Shown: piece by piece, positions 18,057-26,611 of the stretch
Layout of the letters: every line of letters begins with the position of its first letter
Numbering within the stretch: the stretch's first letter is position 1
Source: Limnothrix sp. CACIAM 69d
Lineage (GTDB): Bacteria; Cyanobacteriota; Cyanobacteriia; CACIAM-69d
Reading direction: 5' to 3'
Assembly (NCBI GenBank): GCA_001913845.2
Contig: MKGP02000086.1
Location: forward strand, 1 to 52,638
Length of the DNA: 52,638 bases
Position numbers and translations under genes: made by a program
The notes under the pieces: model-generated
Seen by the model: only the letters and a program-made list of their open reading frames with translations
What the model was told of the DNA's origin: nothing
The model's database searches: none

Positions 18057-18482
18057 GGGTTGCGACAGGAAGCGTGAAGATCGAAACGACGGGAATTCAA
18101 CCGAGCCGATCGAATCAGGACTCGATCGGGTTTAGCCCCACAGAGCCGGGCACAGGCCCATGCTCCGCCACCGTTAACCTGGGCTAGTTAACGTGGGCTA
18201 ATTACTGGGATTAAAAGATTGTCTTAACGATTATCGCACAGGCGCGATCGCCCCTCTGGTCTAGGCTCTGGGGCGATCGGCCCTGCGCAAAATCCCCGAA
18301 AAAGCCATCAAATCCCCAGCATCCAAAGTTTTCATCGATTCGTTCATGTCAGAATAATGAGCGCCAGCTTCCAGCAAGTGATGGCCAGCCCTTCGGTTGG
18401 CAAACCCTGGGTGAATCCGACCCCAGGTTGGGAAAAAAGGCGCTGATCCCCGCTTTAGAGTTCTCCAGCAGTACCCCCAGAT
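18057..18482. other. Divergent rubA/ndhC intergenic region with GTTAAC tandem motif
   Basis: About 425 bases that should carry promoters in both directions. The notable element is a 14-base tandem repeat, GTTAACCTGGGCTA then GTTAACGTGGGCTA (18173-18200), that places two GTTAAC palindromes 14 bases apart. This might be a binding site. No obvious -10/-35 pair was assigned. Confidence 0.45.
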
Positions 18483-18845
18483 ATGTTTACGCTGAGTGGC
18501 TATGAATACTTTCTAGGCTTCCTGCTGCTTTGCGGCATTGTGCCTGTGCTTGCCCTAGGTGCTTCTGCCGTTGTGCGCCCCAAGCGTCCTGGCAAGGAAC
18601 GGCGCACGACCTACGAATCAGGGATGGAGCCGATCGGCGGAGCTTGGATTCAGTTCAATATCCGTTACTACATGTTTGCACTGGTTTTCGTGGTCTTTGA
18701 CGTGGAAACCGTGTTTCTATACCCCTGGGCGGTGGCCTTTAGCCGCTTGGGTCTGTTGGCTTTCATTGAAGCCCTGGTCTTCATTGCCATCCTGGTCATT
18801 GCCCTTGTTTATGCCTGGCGCAAAGGAGCGTTGGAATGGTCGTAA
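18483..18845 (+). CDS. ndhC: NAD(P)H-quinone oxidoreductase subunit 3
   Basis: 120-residue membrane subunit of the cyanobacterial NDH-1 complex, which feeds electrons from ferredoxin into plastoquinone for cyclic flow and respiration. Three hydrophobic spans and the conserved cytoplasmic loop [20 protein letters not shown] are present. It overlaps ndhK by 10 bases (18836-18845), the usual ndhC-ndhK arrangement, so translation is probably coupled. Confidence 0.98.
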   Translation: MFTLSGYEYFLGFLLLCGIVPVLALGASAVVRPKRPGKERRTTYESGMEPIGGAWIQFNIRYYMFALVFVVFDVETVFLYPWAVAFSRLGLLAFIEALVFIAILVIALVYAWRKGALEWS

Positions 18846-19543
18846 CGCCGAACCCTAACCCGATCGAGTCCGTGGGTCGTCCGCAGGTCACGCAAGATCT
18901 GTCGGAAAACGTGATTTTGACCACGGTGGATGACCTCTACAACTGGGCGAAGTTGTCGAGTTTGTGGCCGATGCTCTATGGCACGGCCTGTTGCTTCATT
19001 GAATTTGCGGCCCTGATTGGCTCCCGTTTTGACTTTGACCGCTTTGGACTGGTGCCTCGTTCCAGCCCGCGCCAGGCAGATCTGTTGATCACCGCCGGGA
19101 CGATCACCATGAAAATGGCTCCGGCCCTGGTGCGCTTGTATGAGCAAATGCCAGAGCCGAAATATGTGATCGCCATGGGGGCTTGCACGATCACGGGTGG
19201 CATGTTCAGCGTGGACTCACCTTCGGCCGTGCGCGGTGTGGATAAGTTGATTCCGGTGGATGTGTATCTGCCCGGTTGCCCGCCCCGTCCAGAAGCGATC
19301 GTGGATGCAATTATCAAGCTGCGCAAAAAGGTGGCCAATGAGTCGCTGGCGGAGCGCGGAGCCACGGCCCAAACCAACCGCTACTACACGATCGACCACC
19401 AAATGAAGCCAACTTCGCCGATTTTGACCGGTCGCTATTTGCAAGAGCCGGGCCGACAAGCCCCGCCCAAGAGCCTGACCGACGCGATCGGGCTGCCCGT
19501 GCCGCCCGCGCTGTTGACCGATCGGGCCAAACAGGAAGCTTAG
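18836..19543 (+). CDS. ndhK: NAD(P)H-quinone oxidoreductase subunit K
   Basis: 235-residue peripheral subunit of NDH-1 that holds the N2 iron-sulfur cluster next to the plastoquinone site. The four cluster cysteines are visible: a Cys pair in [10 protein letters not shown] (52, 53), C117 in MGACTITGG and C148 in [13 protein letters not shown] 18836 lies inside the end of ndhC. The C-terminal 50 residues ([20 protein letters not shown] and on) are the typical cyanobacterial extension. Confidence 0.98.
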   Translation: MVVTPNPNPIESVGRPQVTQDLSENVILTTVDDLYNWAKLSSLWPMLYGTACCFIEFAALIGSRFDFDRFGLVPRSSPRQADLLITAGTITMKMAPALVRLYEQMPEPKYVIAMGACTITGGMFSVDSPSAVRGVDKLIPVDVYLPGCPPRPEAIVDAIIKLRKKVANESLAERGATAQTNRYYTIDHQMKPTSPILTGRYLQEPGRQAPPKSLTDAIGLPVPPALLTDRAKQEA

Positions 19544-19555
19544 GAGACGCAACGC

Positions 19556-20089
19556 ATGGCCGACGAAACCCAACCCACCGATCTCGCCACCAACGAAGCC
19601 GGTGCGATCGCCCTCAAAGGGGACATTTCCCAATGGCTGACCAGCAACGGCTTCGGCAACGAGCTGCTGGAAATCGATGATTTGGGCGTGGAAGTGATCA
19701 AGGTCGATCGGGACAAATGGCTCCCGATCGCTACCGCCCTCTACGCCTACGGGTTTAATTACCTCCAGTGTCAGTGCGCCTACGACCTGGGCCCCGGTGA
19801 AGACCTCGTGAGTCTCTATCACCTGGTGCAGGTGGCCGACAACGTAACCAAGCCCAAGGAAGTACGTGTCAAGGTGTTCCTGCCGCGTGCCAACCCAACC
19901 GTAGCCTCGGTCTACTGGATTTGGAAAGGCGCTGACTGGCAAGAACGCGAAGCCTACGATATGTACGGCATTGTCTACGAAGGTCACCCGAGCCTGAAGC
20001 GGATTCTGATGCCAGAAGATTGGGTGGGCTGGCCCTTGCGCAAGGACTATATCTCGCCGGACTTCTACGAACTTCAGGATGCCTATTAG
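19556..20089 (+). CDS. ndhJ: NAD(P)H-quinone oxidoreductase subunit J
   Basis: 177-residue hydrophilic subunit of NDH-1, homologous to the 30-kDa subunit of complex I (NuoC). It contains the signature [20 protein letters not shown] and [20 protein letters not shown] followed by [17 protein letters not shown]. It starts with ATG 19556 after GGAGACGCAACGC, 12 bases past ndhK. It is the last gene of the cluster, and a terminator-like hairpin lies 190 bases downstream. Confidence 0.98.
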   Translation: MADETQPTDLATNEAGAIALKGDISQWLTSNGFGNELLEIDDLGVEVIKVDRDKWLPIATALYAYGFNYLQCQCAYDLGPGEDLVSLYHLVQVADNVTKPKEVRVKVFLPRANPTVASVYWIWKGADWQEREAYDMYGIVYEGHPSLKRILMPEDWVGWPLRKDYISPDFYELQDAY

Positions 20090-20222
20090 GCCTTCCCCAG
20101 TTCGGCATCATCAACAGGTGTAATAGACATGGGTTTCCGGCGAGGAAGTCAGCCTCAAAGCCTAGTGGCATGGCAAAAACCCTAGGTTGTATGTCGAGAC
20201 CAATCGCCGTAGACAAGATAGA

Positions 20223-20242
20223 CAAGGGGCTTAAGCCCCTTG
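20223..20242. repeat. 20-bp palindromic repeat, copy 1
   Basis: A perfect palindrome with half-site CAAGGGGCTT in the spacer after ndhJ. The same 20 bases recur at 27934, 31605, 40593 and 50942. Two 18-base direct copies of the motif TAACGATACTCAAAGCCC follow at once (20247-20282). Confidence 0.9.
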
Positions 20243-20276
20243 CCTCTAACGATACTCAAAGCCCCTAACGATACTC

Positions 20277-20315
20277 AAAGCCCTTGGATCGATCAAATCG
20301 CGATCCGAGGGCTTT
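20277..20315 (+). terminator. Hairpin downstream of ndhJ, probable terminator
   Basis: AAAGCCCTTGGATCG pairs with CGATCCGAGGGCTTT (14 of 15 positions) across a 9-base loop. Only three T follow. Because the stem is flanked by A3 and T3 it could serve both the ndhCKJ transcript and the opposing RodZ-like gene. Confidence 0.65.
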
Positions 20316-20391
20316 GCGACATGCGGGGAACAGCCAAAAGGTTTGAAACACTCGCTAACCGGCTACAAAAGAGCCACGCAAGTTGAACCGG

Positions 20392-21618
20392 CTAGTTGGG
20401 CAAGCTGTTGCGATTTGCGCCGTCCCGCGCTTGATTTTGGTTGTTTGCCGGAGTGCCACCACGCTGGTTGTTGGGGCGATTGTTCGATCGCCTGTTCGCT
20501 TGCCCCGGAGCCTGGCCCGCGCCGGGTGTGCCAAAGCGAGCCGACTGCACCGCTCCGGTGTTACCCAACTTGCGTTCCGTACCCTCGTTGTAGCTCAGGA
20601 ATGTTCCCCCCGCATTGCCCGTCACCACCACCACATTGCGCTGACCCGTAACCAAACGCTGGGTTCCTTCGGGCAAGACCCCTTCATAGGTCACCTTGCC
20701 ATCGGTCAAAATTCGCACCCAAGAGCGAGCCGTGAGCCGCACGTTCACTCGCACGGGGGCGATCGGGGCCAGGTTGAGCCGCTGCGGAAAGCGAATTTGG
20801 CTAGCAATTCCCTGAGCCAGCAACACTCCGTCACCGCCACTGGCTAGGGCTGGAACGGGCGATCGTGCAGGACTACTGGTCGCAGCAGGGCGGGGTGACT
20901 GGGCTGCCGTGCGTCTCGGCGAAGGCGTGGGAGTCGTGGCACGAGGACTCGTGGTGGGCTTCGGCGTGACAGAAGCCGTAGGAGTCGGGCTGGGTGAAGG
21001 ACTGGGGCTAGGAGTCGGTGAAGAACTGGGGCTAGGGCTAGGAGTTGGTGAAGGACTAGGCGAAGGCGTGGGGCTAGGTGAAGGGCTAGCGGCCGCCGTC
21101 GGGCGAGCTGGGGGACTGGGGCTGGCGGTCGATCGGGGAGTAGGCGTAACCGCAGGGCTGGGTGAAGCAACCGGCGGCTGCACAATCACCGTGCTGGGGG
21201 CCGGCTGGCTTTGGCGCAACAGGGCCGACAGACCCAACACCGACGCAATCAGGACACCGATATACAGCATCACCAAATGGGCCGGCTTGAGCTGGGGAGC
21301 AGGAATCACCGACAGCACCCGTTGAGAGCGCACGGGAACTATGCCATTTTGCAGCGGATATTCCTGGGCAATTTCGGAGCCATCCAACCCCAAAGCCGTG
21401 GCGTACTTGGCAATAAACCCGCGCACATAAACCGGCTCGGGCAGCGAGGACGAATCGGCCGCCTCAAGTGCTTGCAGGATACGACGTTGAATTTTGGTGG
21501 TTGCCGCGACGGACTCGATCGTTAAGCCTTGGCTTTCGCGACATTCCCGCAGTCGAGTGCCGATTTCAACAAGGCGCTCAACTTGGGGCGAGTCAGCAGG
21601 CATCGTGCTGTCGTTCAT
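20392..21618 (-). CDS. RodZ-like helix-turn-helix membrane protein
   Basis: 408 residues. An N-terminal HTH_25 domain (about 15-85, IGTRLRECRESQGLTIESVA) is followed by PVYVRGFIAKYATALGLD, a membrane segment (about 112-135, AHLVMLYIGVLIASVLGLSA), a long Pro/Ser/Thr-rich tract (about 145-260) made of SPTPSP units, and a C-terminal DUF4115-like domain (RLTARSWVRILTDGKVTYEG). This is the layout of RodZ, which links MreB to the cell wall machinery; that role is inferred here. The last 60 residues are Asn/Gly/Gln-rich and look disordered. No mreB gene is nearby. Confidence 0.85.
   Translation of the reverse strand: MNDSTMPADSPQVERLVEIGTRLRECRESQGLTIESVAATTKIQRRILQALEAADSSSLPEPVYVRGFIAKYATALGLDGSEIAQEYPLQNGIVPVRSQRVLSVIPAPQLKPAHLVMLYIGVLIASVLGLSALLRQSQPAPSTVIVQPPVASPSPAVTPTPRSTASPSPPARPTAAASPSPSPTPSPSPSPTPSPSPSSSPTPSPSPSPSPTPTASVTPKPTTSPRATTPTPSPRRTAAQSPRPAATSSPARSPVPALASGGDGVLLAQGIASQIRFPQRLNLAPIAPVRVNVRLTARSWVRILTDGKVTYEGVLPEGTQRLVTGQRNVVVVTGNAGGTFLSYNEGTERKLGNTGAVQSARFGTPGAGQAPGQANRRSNNRPNNQRGGTPANNQNQARDGANRNSLPN
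20985..21130 (-). repeat. Low-complexity tandem repeat encoding SPTP units
   Basis: Short 6-, 12- and 24-base repeats (AGTCCTTCACCTAGC-like on the coding strand) encode alternating Ser-Pro and Thr-Pro in the linker of the RodZ-like protein. Copy-number change here would keep the frame. Confidence 0.7.
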
Positions 21619-21942
21619 ATCCTTGTGGCTGCTGCGGTGCGTGATGCGGCGGAACGGGGAGGAGTTGGAAGATTGTACCGAGAGTTGGGGAGACGAAGAC
21701 TCGTGACTATCCTAGCGACCGAGAGGCCATCTTGCGAAGGTTTAGACAACTACCATCAGAATTTTGAGGTCAGATTTTTGAGGTCAGAATCTTGAGGATG
21801 GTGTTTGGGTCTGAGATTAGGATTGTCCCATGGACTGGGTCTTGACCGATACCGCTCGCGACGCTTTTGGGAATTCAAGGGGAATTCCGGTCAGCATGAT
21901 GATCAATCATGATCAATCGACGAGGCATGAGTCGAACTGGGA
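21619..21942. other. Intergenic region between the RodZ-like and pseudouridine synthase genes
   Basis: About 320 bases; both neighbours run leftward, so it should contain the promoter of the RodZ-like gene. A TGATCAATCATGATCAATC direct/inverted motif lies at about 21900-21918. No terminator with a T-run was seen. Confidence 0.35.
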
Positions 21943-22827
21943 TTAATGGGCTGATCCTAAGCCGGTCTGGCGGCGCAACTGCTGAATTTCAGCGGCTGTC
22001 AGATGCCGGTGAGTGCCGATGGGCAGCTCTTGACCCTGCTTTGATTTCAGGGTGAGCGAACCAATGGCAGTACGGTGCAACTTTATCACCGGATGACCGA
22101 ATAATTCGGCCATGCGTCGAATTTGCCGATTTCGGCCTTCCACCAAAGTGATTTCTAGTTCCGTGCGATCGCCCTGGGGGTGATTCCCGCGCCCTTGTAC
22201 CTCGCGGACTTGGGCCGGCAGCGTTGGGCGACCATCCAATAAAACGCCCTGTCGCCATTGCGCCAACACTTGGGCGCTGGGTTGCCCCTGCACCCACACG
22301 CGATAGGTTTTGGGTTGGTGAAACCGAGGATGGGTGAGGGCGTGGGTCAGTTCCCCATCGTTGGTTAACAGCAGGGCCCCGGTGGAATCCCAATCCAAGC
22401 GACCCACGGGGTGCAGTCCCGTTTGTTCAGAGAGCGATCGGGGCAATAAATCCAACACGGTTCGCCGCTGTCGATCGTCTGCACAAGCCGACAGCACCCG
22501 GGCGGGCTTATTCAGCAGTAAATAGATCAGTGCGGGGCGATCGGCTGGACGAACGGGCCGACCATCAACCTCAATTTGATCCACTGCGGGATTGACCACG
22601 CAGCCCAATTGCGCCACCTGACCGTTGACCCGCACTCGCCCTTCCGTAATCCAAACTTCCGCATGGCGACGGGAAGCCAAACCCCATTGGGACAACACCT
22701 TTTGCAACCGTTGCCCAGCTTGGGGCGCGATCGCGTGGGGGGCAGCCGTTGCCACCGGGGCGATCGGCTGGGTCAAGTCAGAGGCGGACGATCGGGCAGA
22801 GACAGGAGGACGGCGGCGGCGACTCAC
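21943..22827 (-). CDS. 16S/23S rRNA pseudouridine synthase, RsuA/RluB family
   Basis: 294 residues. An N-terminal S4 RNA-binding domain (QRLQKVLSQWGLASRRHAEV, then GRVRVNGQVAQLG) is followed by the catalytic domain with the active-site motif HPVGRLDWDSTGALLLTNDG (the aspartate of GRLD or the next WD). RNRQIRRMAELFGHPVIKLHR lies near the C-terminus. The family isomerises uridine in rRNA; which rRNA cannot be told. The frame opens at TTG 22908, but GTG 22827 overlaps the stop codon of the upstream gene as GTGA, which suggests coupled translation and is taken as the start. Confidence 0.92.
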   Translation of the reverse strand: MSRRRRPPVSARSSASDLTQPIAPVATAAPHAIAPQAGQRLQKVLSQWGLASRRHAEVWITEGRVRVNGQVAQLGCVVNPAVDQIEVDGRPVRPADRPALIYLLLNKPARVLSACADDRQRRTVLDLLPRSLSEQTGLHPVGRLDWDSTGALLLTNDGELTHALTHPRFHQPKTYRVWVQGQPSAQVLAQWRQGVLLDGRPTLPAQVREVQGRGNHPQGDRTELEITLVEGRNRQIRRMAELFGHPVIKLHRTAIGSLTLKSKQGQELPIGTHRHLTAAEIQQLRRQTGLGSAH

Positions 22828-23150
22828 GGGCGGGATGCTGGGGTTGGGGTAGGCGATGGGGTGGGCGATGGGGTCGGTTCGCAACCTATCGTATGACCCC
22901 GCAGCCAATTCAGCGCTCCTTGAGGACTCGGAATGGTATTGGTTTCAAGGGTGGCGATCGTCCAGGGATCGTCGAATTTCTGCTGTGATTGTCCCAAGGA
23001 GACCCCAAACCAGCGCCCGGAAACCGTCGCCTCGGTGCAAGCTGTTGTTTGGGGAATTTTGGCCGTGGTGCTCGATCGCGGTAGCAACAGAAGCTGCAAG
23101 CCAACCACGGTCATTAGAGTGGTGATCGCAAGGCTGAGATTGTTTCGCAT
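22824..23150 (-). CDS. Small secreted or membrane-anchored protein, unknown function
   Basis: 108 residues. The N-terminus is a signal peptide or membrane anchor (MRNNLSLAITTLMTVVGLQL followed by LLL). A roughly 55-residue body has two cysteines (TACTEATVSG and HTIGCEP) that could form a disulfide, and the C-terminus ends in PTPSPTPSPTPTPASRP. No family is recognised. Its TGA overlaps the GTG of the pseudouridine synthase gene by three bases, so the two probably share a transcript. Clean ATG start and signal-peptide layout support a real gene. Confidence 0.65.
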   Translation of the reverse strand: MRNNLSLAITTLMTVVGLQLLLLPRSSTTAKIPQTTACTEATVSGRWFGVSLGQSQQKFDDPWTIATLETNTIPSPQGALNWLRGHTIGCEPTPSPTPSPTPTPASRP

Positions 23151-23492
23151 GTCGATCGCACCTCAAAACGCAGGACTCCAACGCGGCCCAGCCGCTGGGT
23201 AACCGTCGGTCAGCCTAAGGCCGCCAGATGTCAGGGGGTTGTCACTGGCATGTCAGACGGCGTTTTAACCCGTTAGCTTTCAGCAACTTTTAGCTTTCAG
23301 CCAATTCTGACTACCATTGCAGATCGGATTCTGATCCTCAGAAGATACAGGGATTGATTCGGTTCCCGTGCGATCGATTTAACAGGATGGTTGCGATCGA
23401 GATTCGGTTACGTCGGTTGCGATCGATCGGAACCCAACCGTCCACACCGGCCCAAGCCCCTATAATCTGAAAGCCAATCCTTCCGTTGAACC
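23151..23492. other. Divergent region upstream of prfC
   Basis: About 340 bases. Two TTAGCTTTCAGC direct repeats lie at about 23273-23303. TATAAT at 23461-23466, some 27 bases before the prfC ATG, is a plausible -10 box, though no good -35 box stands 17 bases upstream. Confidence 0.4.
23461..23466 (+). promoter_or_regulatory. Candidate -10 element of prfC
   Basis: A perfect TATAAT lies 26 bases before the start codon, which would give a leader of roughly 20 bases. No TTGACA-like -35 box is visible at the usual distance, so this is only a candidate. Confidence 0.35.
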
Positions 23493-25103
23493 ATGGTCGT
23501 TGAATTCGCCGACTCCGCCAAACTGGCTGTGGAAGTTAACCGCCGCCGCAACTTTGCCATCATTTCCCACCCGGATGCAGGGAAAACCACCCTCACTGAA
23601 AAGTTGCTCCTGTATGGCGGTGCAATTCACGAAGCCGGTTCCGTGCGGGCCCGTCGCGACCAGCGCCAAGCCACCTCAGACTGGATGGAATTGGAAAAGC
23701 AACGGGGCATTTCCATCACCTCCACGGTGTTGCAGTTTGAATATCGTGACTGCCAAATTAATTTGTTGGATACGCCCGGTCACCAAGACTTCAGCGAAGA
23801 CACCTACCGCACCTTGGCCGCTGCGGATAATGCGGTGATGTTGATTGACGCGGCTAAAGGTTTGGAGCCACAAACGCGCAAACTGTTTGAAGTTTGCCGG
23901 TTACGGAAACTGCCGATTTTCACCTTTGCCAACAAGCTCGATCGCCCCTCCCAAGAACCGCTGAATCTATTAGATGAAATTGAAAAAGAACTCAAACTCG
24001 CCACCTATCCGGTGAATTGGCCGATCGGGACGGGCGATCGCTTCAAAGGAGTGTTCGATCGCCGCACCCGGAAAGTGCATCTGTTCCAGCGATCGCGCCA
24101 CGGCAGCAAAATGGCCAACGAAACCACCCTGGACTTGGACGCACCGGAACTGCTGGAACTGGTGGAACCGGACGTTTATCAAACCTTTAGGGATGAGTTG
24201 GAACTGATTGAAGAGGTGGGTTCTGAGTTAGATCTTGAAGCGGTTTTGGCCGGCGAACTCACCCCCGTTTTCTTCGGCAGCGCCATGACCAATTTCGGGG
24301 TGCAACTGTTTCTCGATGCCTTCTTGGACTATGCGGCCAAGCCAGGCCCCCGCACCGCCCGCACGGGAGCCGTTGAACCAACCCATGAACATTTTTCGGG
24401 CTTTGTCTTTAAGTTGCAGGCCAACATGGATCCAAAACACCGCGATCGGGTGGCCTTCGTGCGGGTTTGCTCCGGCAAATTCGAGAAAGACATGGTGGTG
24501 ACCCATGCACGATCGGGCAAGAGCTTACGATTGGCTCGGCCGCAAAAACTCTTTGCTCAGGATCGCGAATCCGTTGAGGAAGCCTACGCGGGCGATGTCA
24601 TTGGCTTAAACAATCCTGGAGCCTTCTCGATTGGGGACACCATTTACATCGGCCCCAAAATTGAATACGAAGGCATTCCCTGTTTTTCGCCGGAACTCTT
24701 TGCCTATTTGCGAAATCCTAACCCCTCTAAGTTCAAACAATTTCAAAAGGGAATTTCGGAACTTCGCGAAGAAGGGGCCGTCCAAATCATGTATTCCACC
24801 GACGAAGCCAAGCGCGATCCAATTCTGGCCGCCGTGGGGCAACTGCAATTTGAAGTGGTGCAATTCCGCTTGCAAAGTGAATACGGCGTGGAATCACGGG
24901 TTGAGCTGCTGCCCTATTCCGTGGCCCGTTGGGTCACCGCCGGTTGGGATGAGCTGACCAAGGTGGGCCGGCTGTTTAATGCCATGACCGTCAAAGATAT
25001 GTGGGATCGTCCCGTTTTGTTGTTTAAGAATGAGTGGAACTGTCAGCAGGTGGAGGGCGATCACCCCAGCTTGCAACTCCAGTCGATCGCACCCTTAACC
25101 TAA
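23493..25103 (+). CDS. prfC: Peptide chain release factor 3
   Basis: 536-residue translational GTPase that removes RF1/RF2 from the ribosome after peptide release. G1 [14 protein letters not shown] (about 27-40), switch region [14 protein letters not shown]3 [14 protein letters not shown] and G4 [10 protein letters not shown] are all present, followed by domain II and the RF3 C-terminal domain ([33 protein letters not shown]). Usual length. The stop codon overlaps the ATG of the following methyltransferase gene by one base (TAATG). Confidence 0.97.
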   Translation: MVVEFADSAKLAVEVNRRRNFAIISHPDAGKTTLTEKLLLYGGAIHEAGSVRARRDQRQATSDWMELEKQRGISITSTVLQFEYRDCQINLLDTPGHQDFSEDTYRTLAAADNAVMLIDAAKGLEPQTRKLFEVCRLRKLPIFTFANKLDRPSQEPLNLLDEIEKELKLATYPVNWPIGTGDRFKGVFDRRTRKVHLFQRSRHGSKMANETTLDLDAPELLELVEPDVYQTFRDELELIEEVGSELDLEAVLAGELTPVFFGSAMTNFGVQLFLDAFLDYAAKPGPRTARTGAVEPTHEHFSGFVFKLQANMDPKHRDRVAFVRVCSGKFEKDMVVTHARSGKSLRLARPQKLFAQDRESVEEAYAGDVIGLNNPGAFSIGDTIYIGPKIEYEGIPCFSPELFAYLRNPNPSKFKQFQKGISELREEGAVQIMYSTDEAKRDPILAAVGQLQFEVVQFRLQSEYGVESRVELLPYSVARWVTAGWDELTKVGRLFNAMTVKDMWDRPVLLFKNEWNCQQVEGDHPSLQLQSIAPLT

Positions 25104-25729
25104 TGACTTCACGATCTGCGACATTTGGCTATTTTGGGGGCTGGTTTGACCAACGTTTTGGGTCAGCCCCCCAAGCCCGCTATCCAACATTTAAGTCAGC
25201 GATCGGGCTATTTTTGCAACACTTGGGCGATCGGCGGGATGGGGTGATTGTGGAAACCGGCACCCAGCGACTACCCGATGACTGGGGAGCTGGCTGTTCA
25301 ACCACCATCTTTGGTGAAACCTTGGCAACCTTTGATGGCGGTCGCCTTTGGACGGTGGATCTGTCGTCGGACAATCTGACCACCTCCCGGCACTGCACCC
25401 AGCATGTGGCTCAGCGCATTGAGTATGTTTGCAGTGATTCGGTGACCTTCCTCAAACAGTTTGATCGCTCGATCGACTTGCTGTATCTAGATAGTTTGGA
25501 TTGGTGGGATGATCCTCAAATTCAACAACAATCCCAGGCCCATCAGTTGTCAGAAATTGAAGCCGCTTGGGACAAATTACGGCAGGGCTGCATTATTTTG
25601 CTCGATGACAATGGGTTACCGGGTGGTGGCAAAGCAAAGCTAACCAAGGAATTTTTAAGTCAACAGGGCTGGAGCTGCATCCTCGACTATCAACAGAGCC
25701 TTTGGATTTCTGAGAAAGTCATGTTCTAG
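25103..25729 (+). CDS. Class I SAM-dependent methyltransferase-like protein
   Basis: 208 residues. VIVETGTQRL (about residue 48) resembles the SAM-binding glycine loop region, followed by LWTVDLSSDN (acidic end of strand 2), VTFLKQFDRSIDLLYLDSLD and GCIILLDDNGLPGGGKAKLT. This pattern fits the Methyltransf_24 type of small-molecule or sugar methyltransferases. The substrate is unknown. ATG 25103 shares one base with the prfC stop codon; a longer frame from 25034 would lie inside prfC and is less likely. The overlap suggests co-expression with prfC. Confidence 0.8.
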   Translation: MTSRSATFGYFGGWFDQRFGSAPQARYPTFKSAIGLFLQHLGDRRDGVIVETGTQRLPDDWGAGCSTTIFGETLATFDGGRLWTVDLSSDNLTTSRHCTQHVAQRIEYVCSDSVTFLKQFDRSIDLLYLDSLDWWDDPQIQQQSQAHQLSEIEAAWDKLRQGCIILLDDNGLPGGGKAKLTKEFLSQQGWSCILDYQQSLWISEKVMF

Positions 25730-25887
25730 AGGAATGTTGTAGATAACATTGCTGAAAAATCTTGATTCTTAACCTCTCAGACGAACATTTCACTGAAATT
25801 GAGGCATTTAGGGTTAATTTGTGATCAATGTCCATTGAATTAGAATAATCGGCAATTCCTCCACCACCATCACCTTGGTTCTGCCCT

Positions 25888-26184
25888 GTGCCATACCCAT
25901 CCACTCGATCGCGTGCGCTGTCTAAGCGGTCTCAGACCCCCGAAACGGACTATGCAGACTACCTGGAACTGCCGCCAGAGGGGCCAGAGCTGGATTTGTT
26001 GCGAGCAGCCCGGGCCATCTATGAGGCCTACTGTGTGATTATGGTCGATCGTGCTCGGCGGCCCTATGGAATTGTGGTGAATCGGAATACCTTTCGAGGA
26101 CGGCCTATTTTTCAAGATCGAGTGATTCTTTTACCGGACGAACGCTTTATTTCGATTCGGCAAATTGAATTGCAAATGTATTAG
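25888..26184 (+). CDS. Conserved-looking hypothetical protein
   Basis: 98 residues from GTG 25888. The N-terminal 30 residues are basic and polar. The core ELDLLRAARAIYEAYCVIMVDRARRPYGIVVNRNTF then RGRPIFQDRVILLPDERFIS looks like a small folded alpha/beta protein. No named family is recognised. It has no membrane segment. It lies alone between the methyltransferase gene and a miniature inverted-repeat element upstream of mutS2. Confidence 0.6.
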   Translation: MPYPSTRSRALSKRSQTPETDYADYLELPPEGPELDLLRAARAIYEAYCVIMVDRARRPYGIVVNRNTFRGRPIFQDRVILLPDERFISIRQIELQMY

Positions 26185-26303
26185 ATCAATCAAGTTAGAT
26201 CGATCAAGTTAAATCAATCAAGGATTGGAGCCGTCAGCGATCAGACGATCGACGCGGCCGGCCAATGCAATGGCAGAAAATGTAATCAGGATCAACACAG
26301 TCA

Positions 26304-26433
26304 GAGGATGTCTGAAAAGCCAAAATCGATACTCTGCACGCCCCATCGATCGACGAAGACAAGATGCTCAAGCCCCTTGCCCCAAGACTATTGGTGCATT
26401 GCCCGTGCCAAAATACACTTTTCAGACATCCTC
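26304..26433 (-). mobile_element. Miniature inverted-repeat element type 1, copy A
   Basis: 130 bp with terminal inverted repeats GAGGATGTCTGAAAAG at the left and the complement of GAGGATGTCTGAAAAGTG at the right. It is flanked by TCA (26301-26303) and TTA (26434-26436), a slightly decayed 3-bp duplication. Its interior is the reverse complement of copies B, D and E (CCAAAAT...ACTCTGCACGCCCC), so it is inserted in the opposite orientation. The central palindrome is the degenerate form CAAGATGCTCAAGCCCCTTG. It lies 180 bases upstream of mutS2 and does not touch a gene. Confidence 0.88.
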
Positions 26434-26436
26434 TTA

Positions 26437-26611
26437 GACCTAAGAATATAGTCAGATTAATCCTTGAATCAAAATCAGGTCTGAATTAGAAAATTTGATC
26501 AAGGAGAAAGCAGGACAAAATCAGCAATTTCTGGAATTTCTTGGATCTATCCTTTGAGCTTGACCTTTACAATAGAAGAACTACCCCGTTTTTCATCGCA
26601 ATAACGTTAGG
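26437..26611. other. mutS2 upstream region
   Basis: AT-rich leader between the repeat element and mutS2. TTGACC at 26559-26564 and TTTACAATAG nearby could form part of a promoter; this was not resolved further. Confidence 0.3.

Noticed and set aside
20844-21325. Regular short repeats that could suggest a CRISPR-like array
   Set aside because: The repeats are contiguous, without spacers, and encode the Ser/Pro/Thr linker of the RodZ-like protein.
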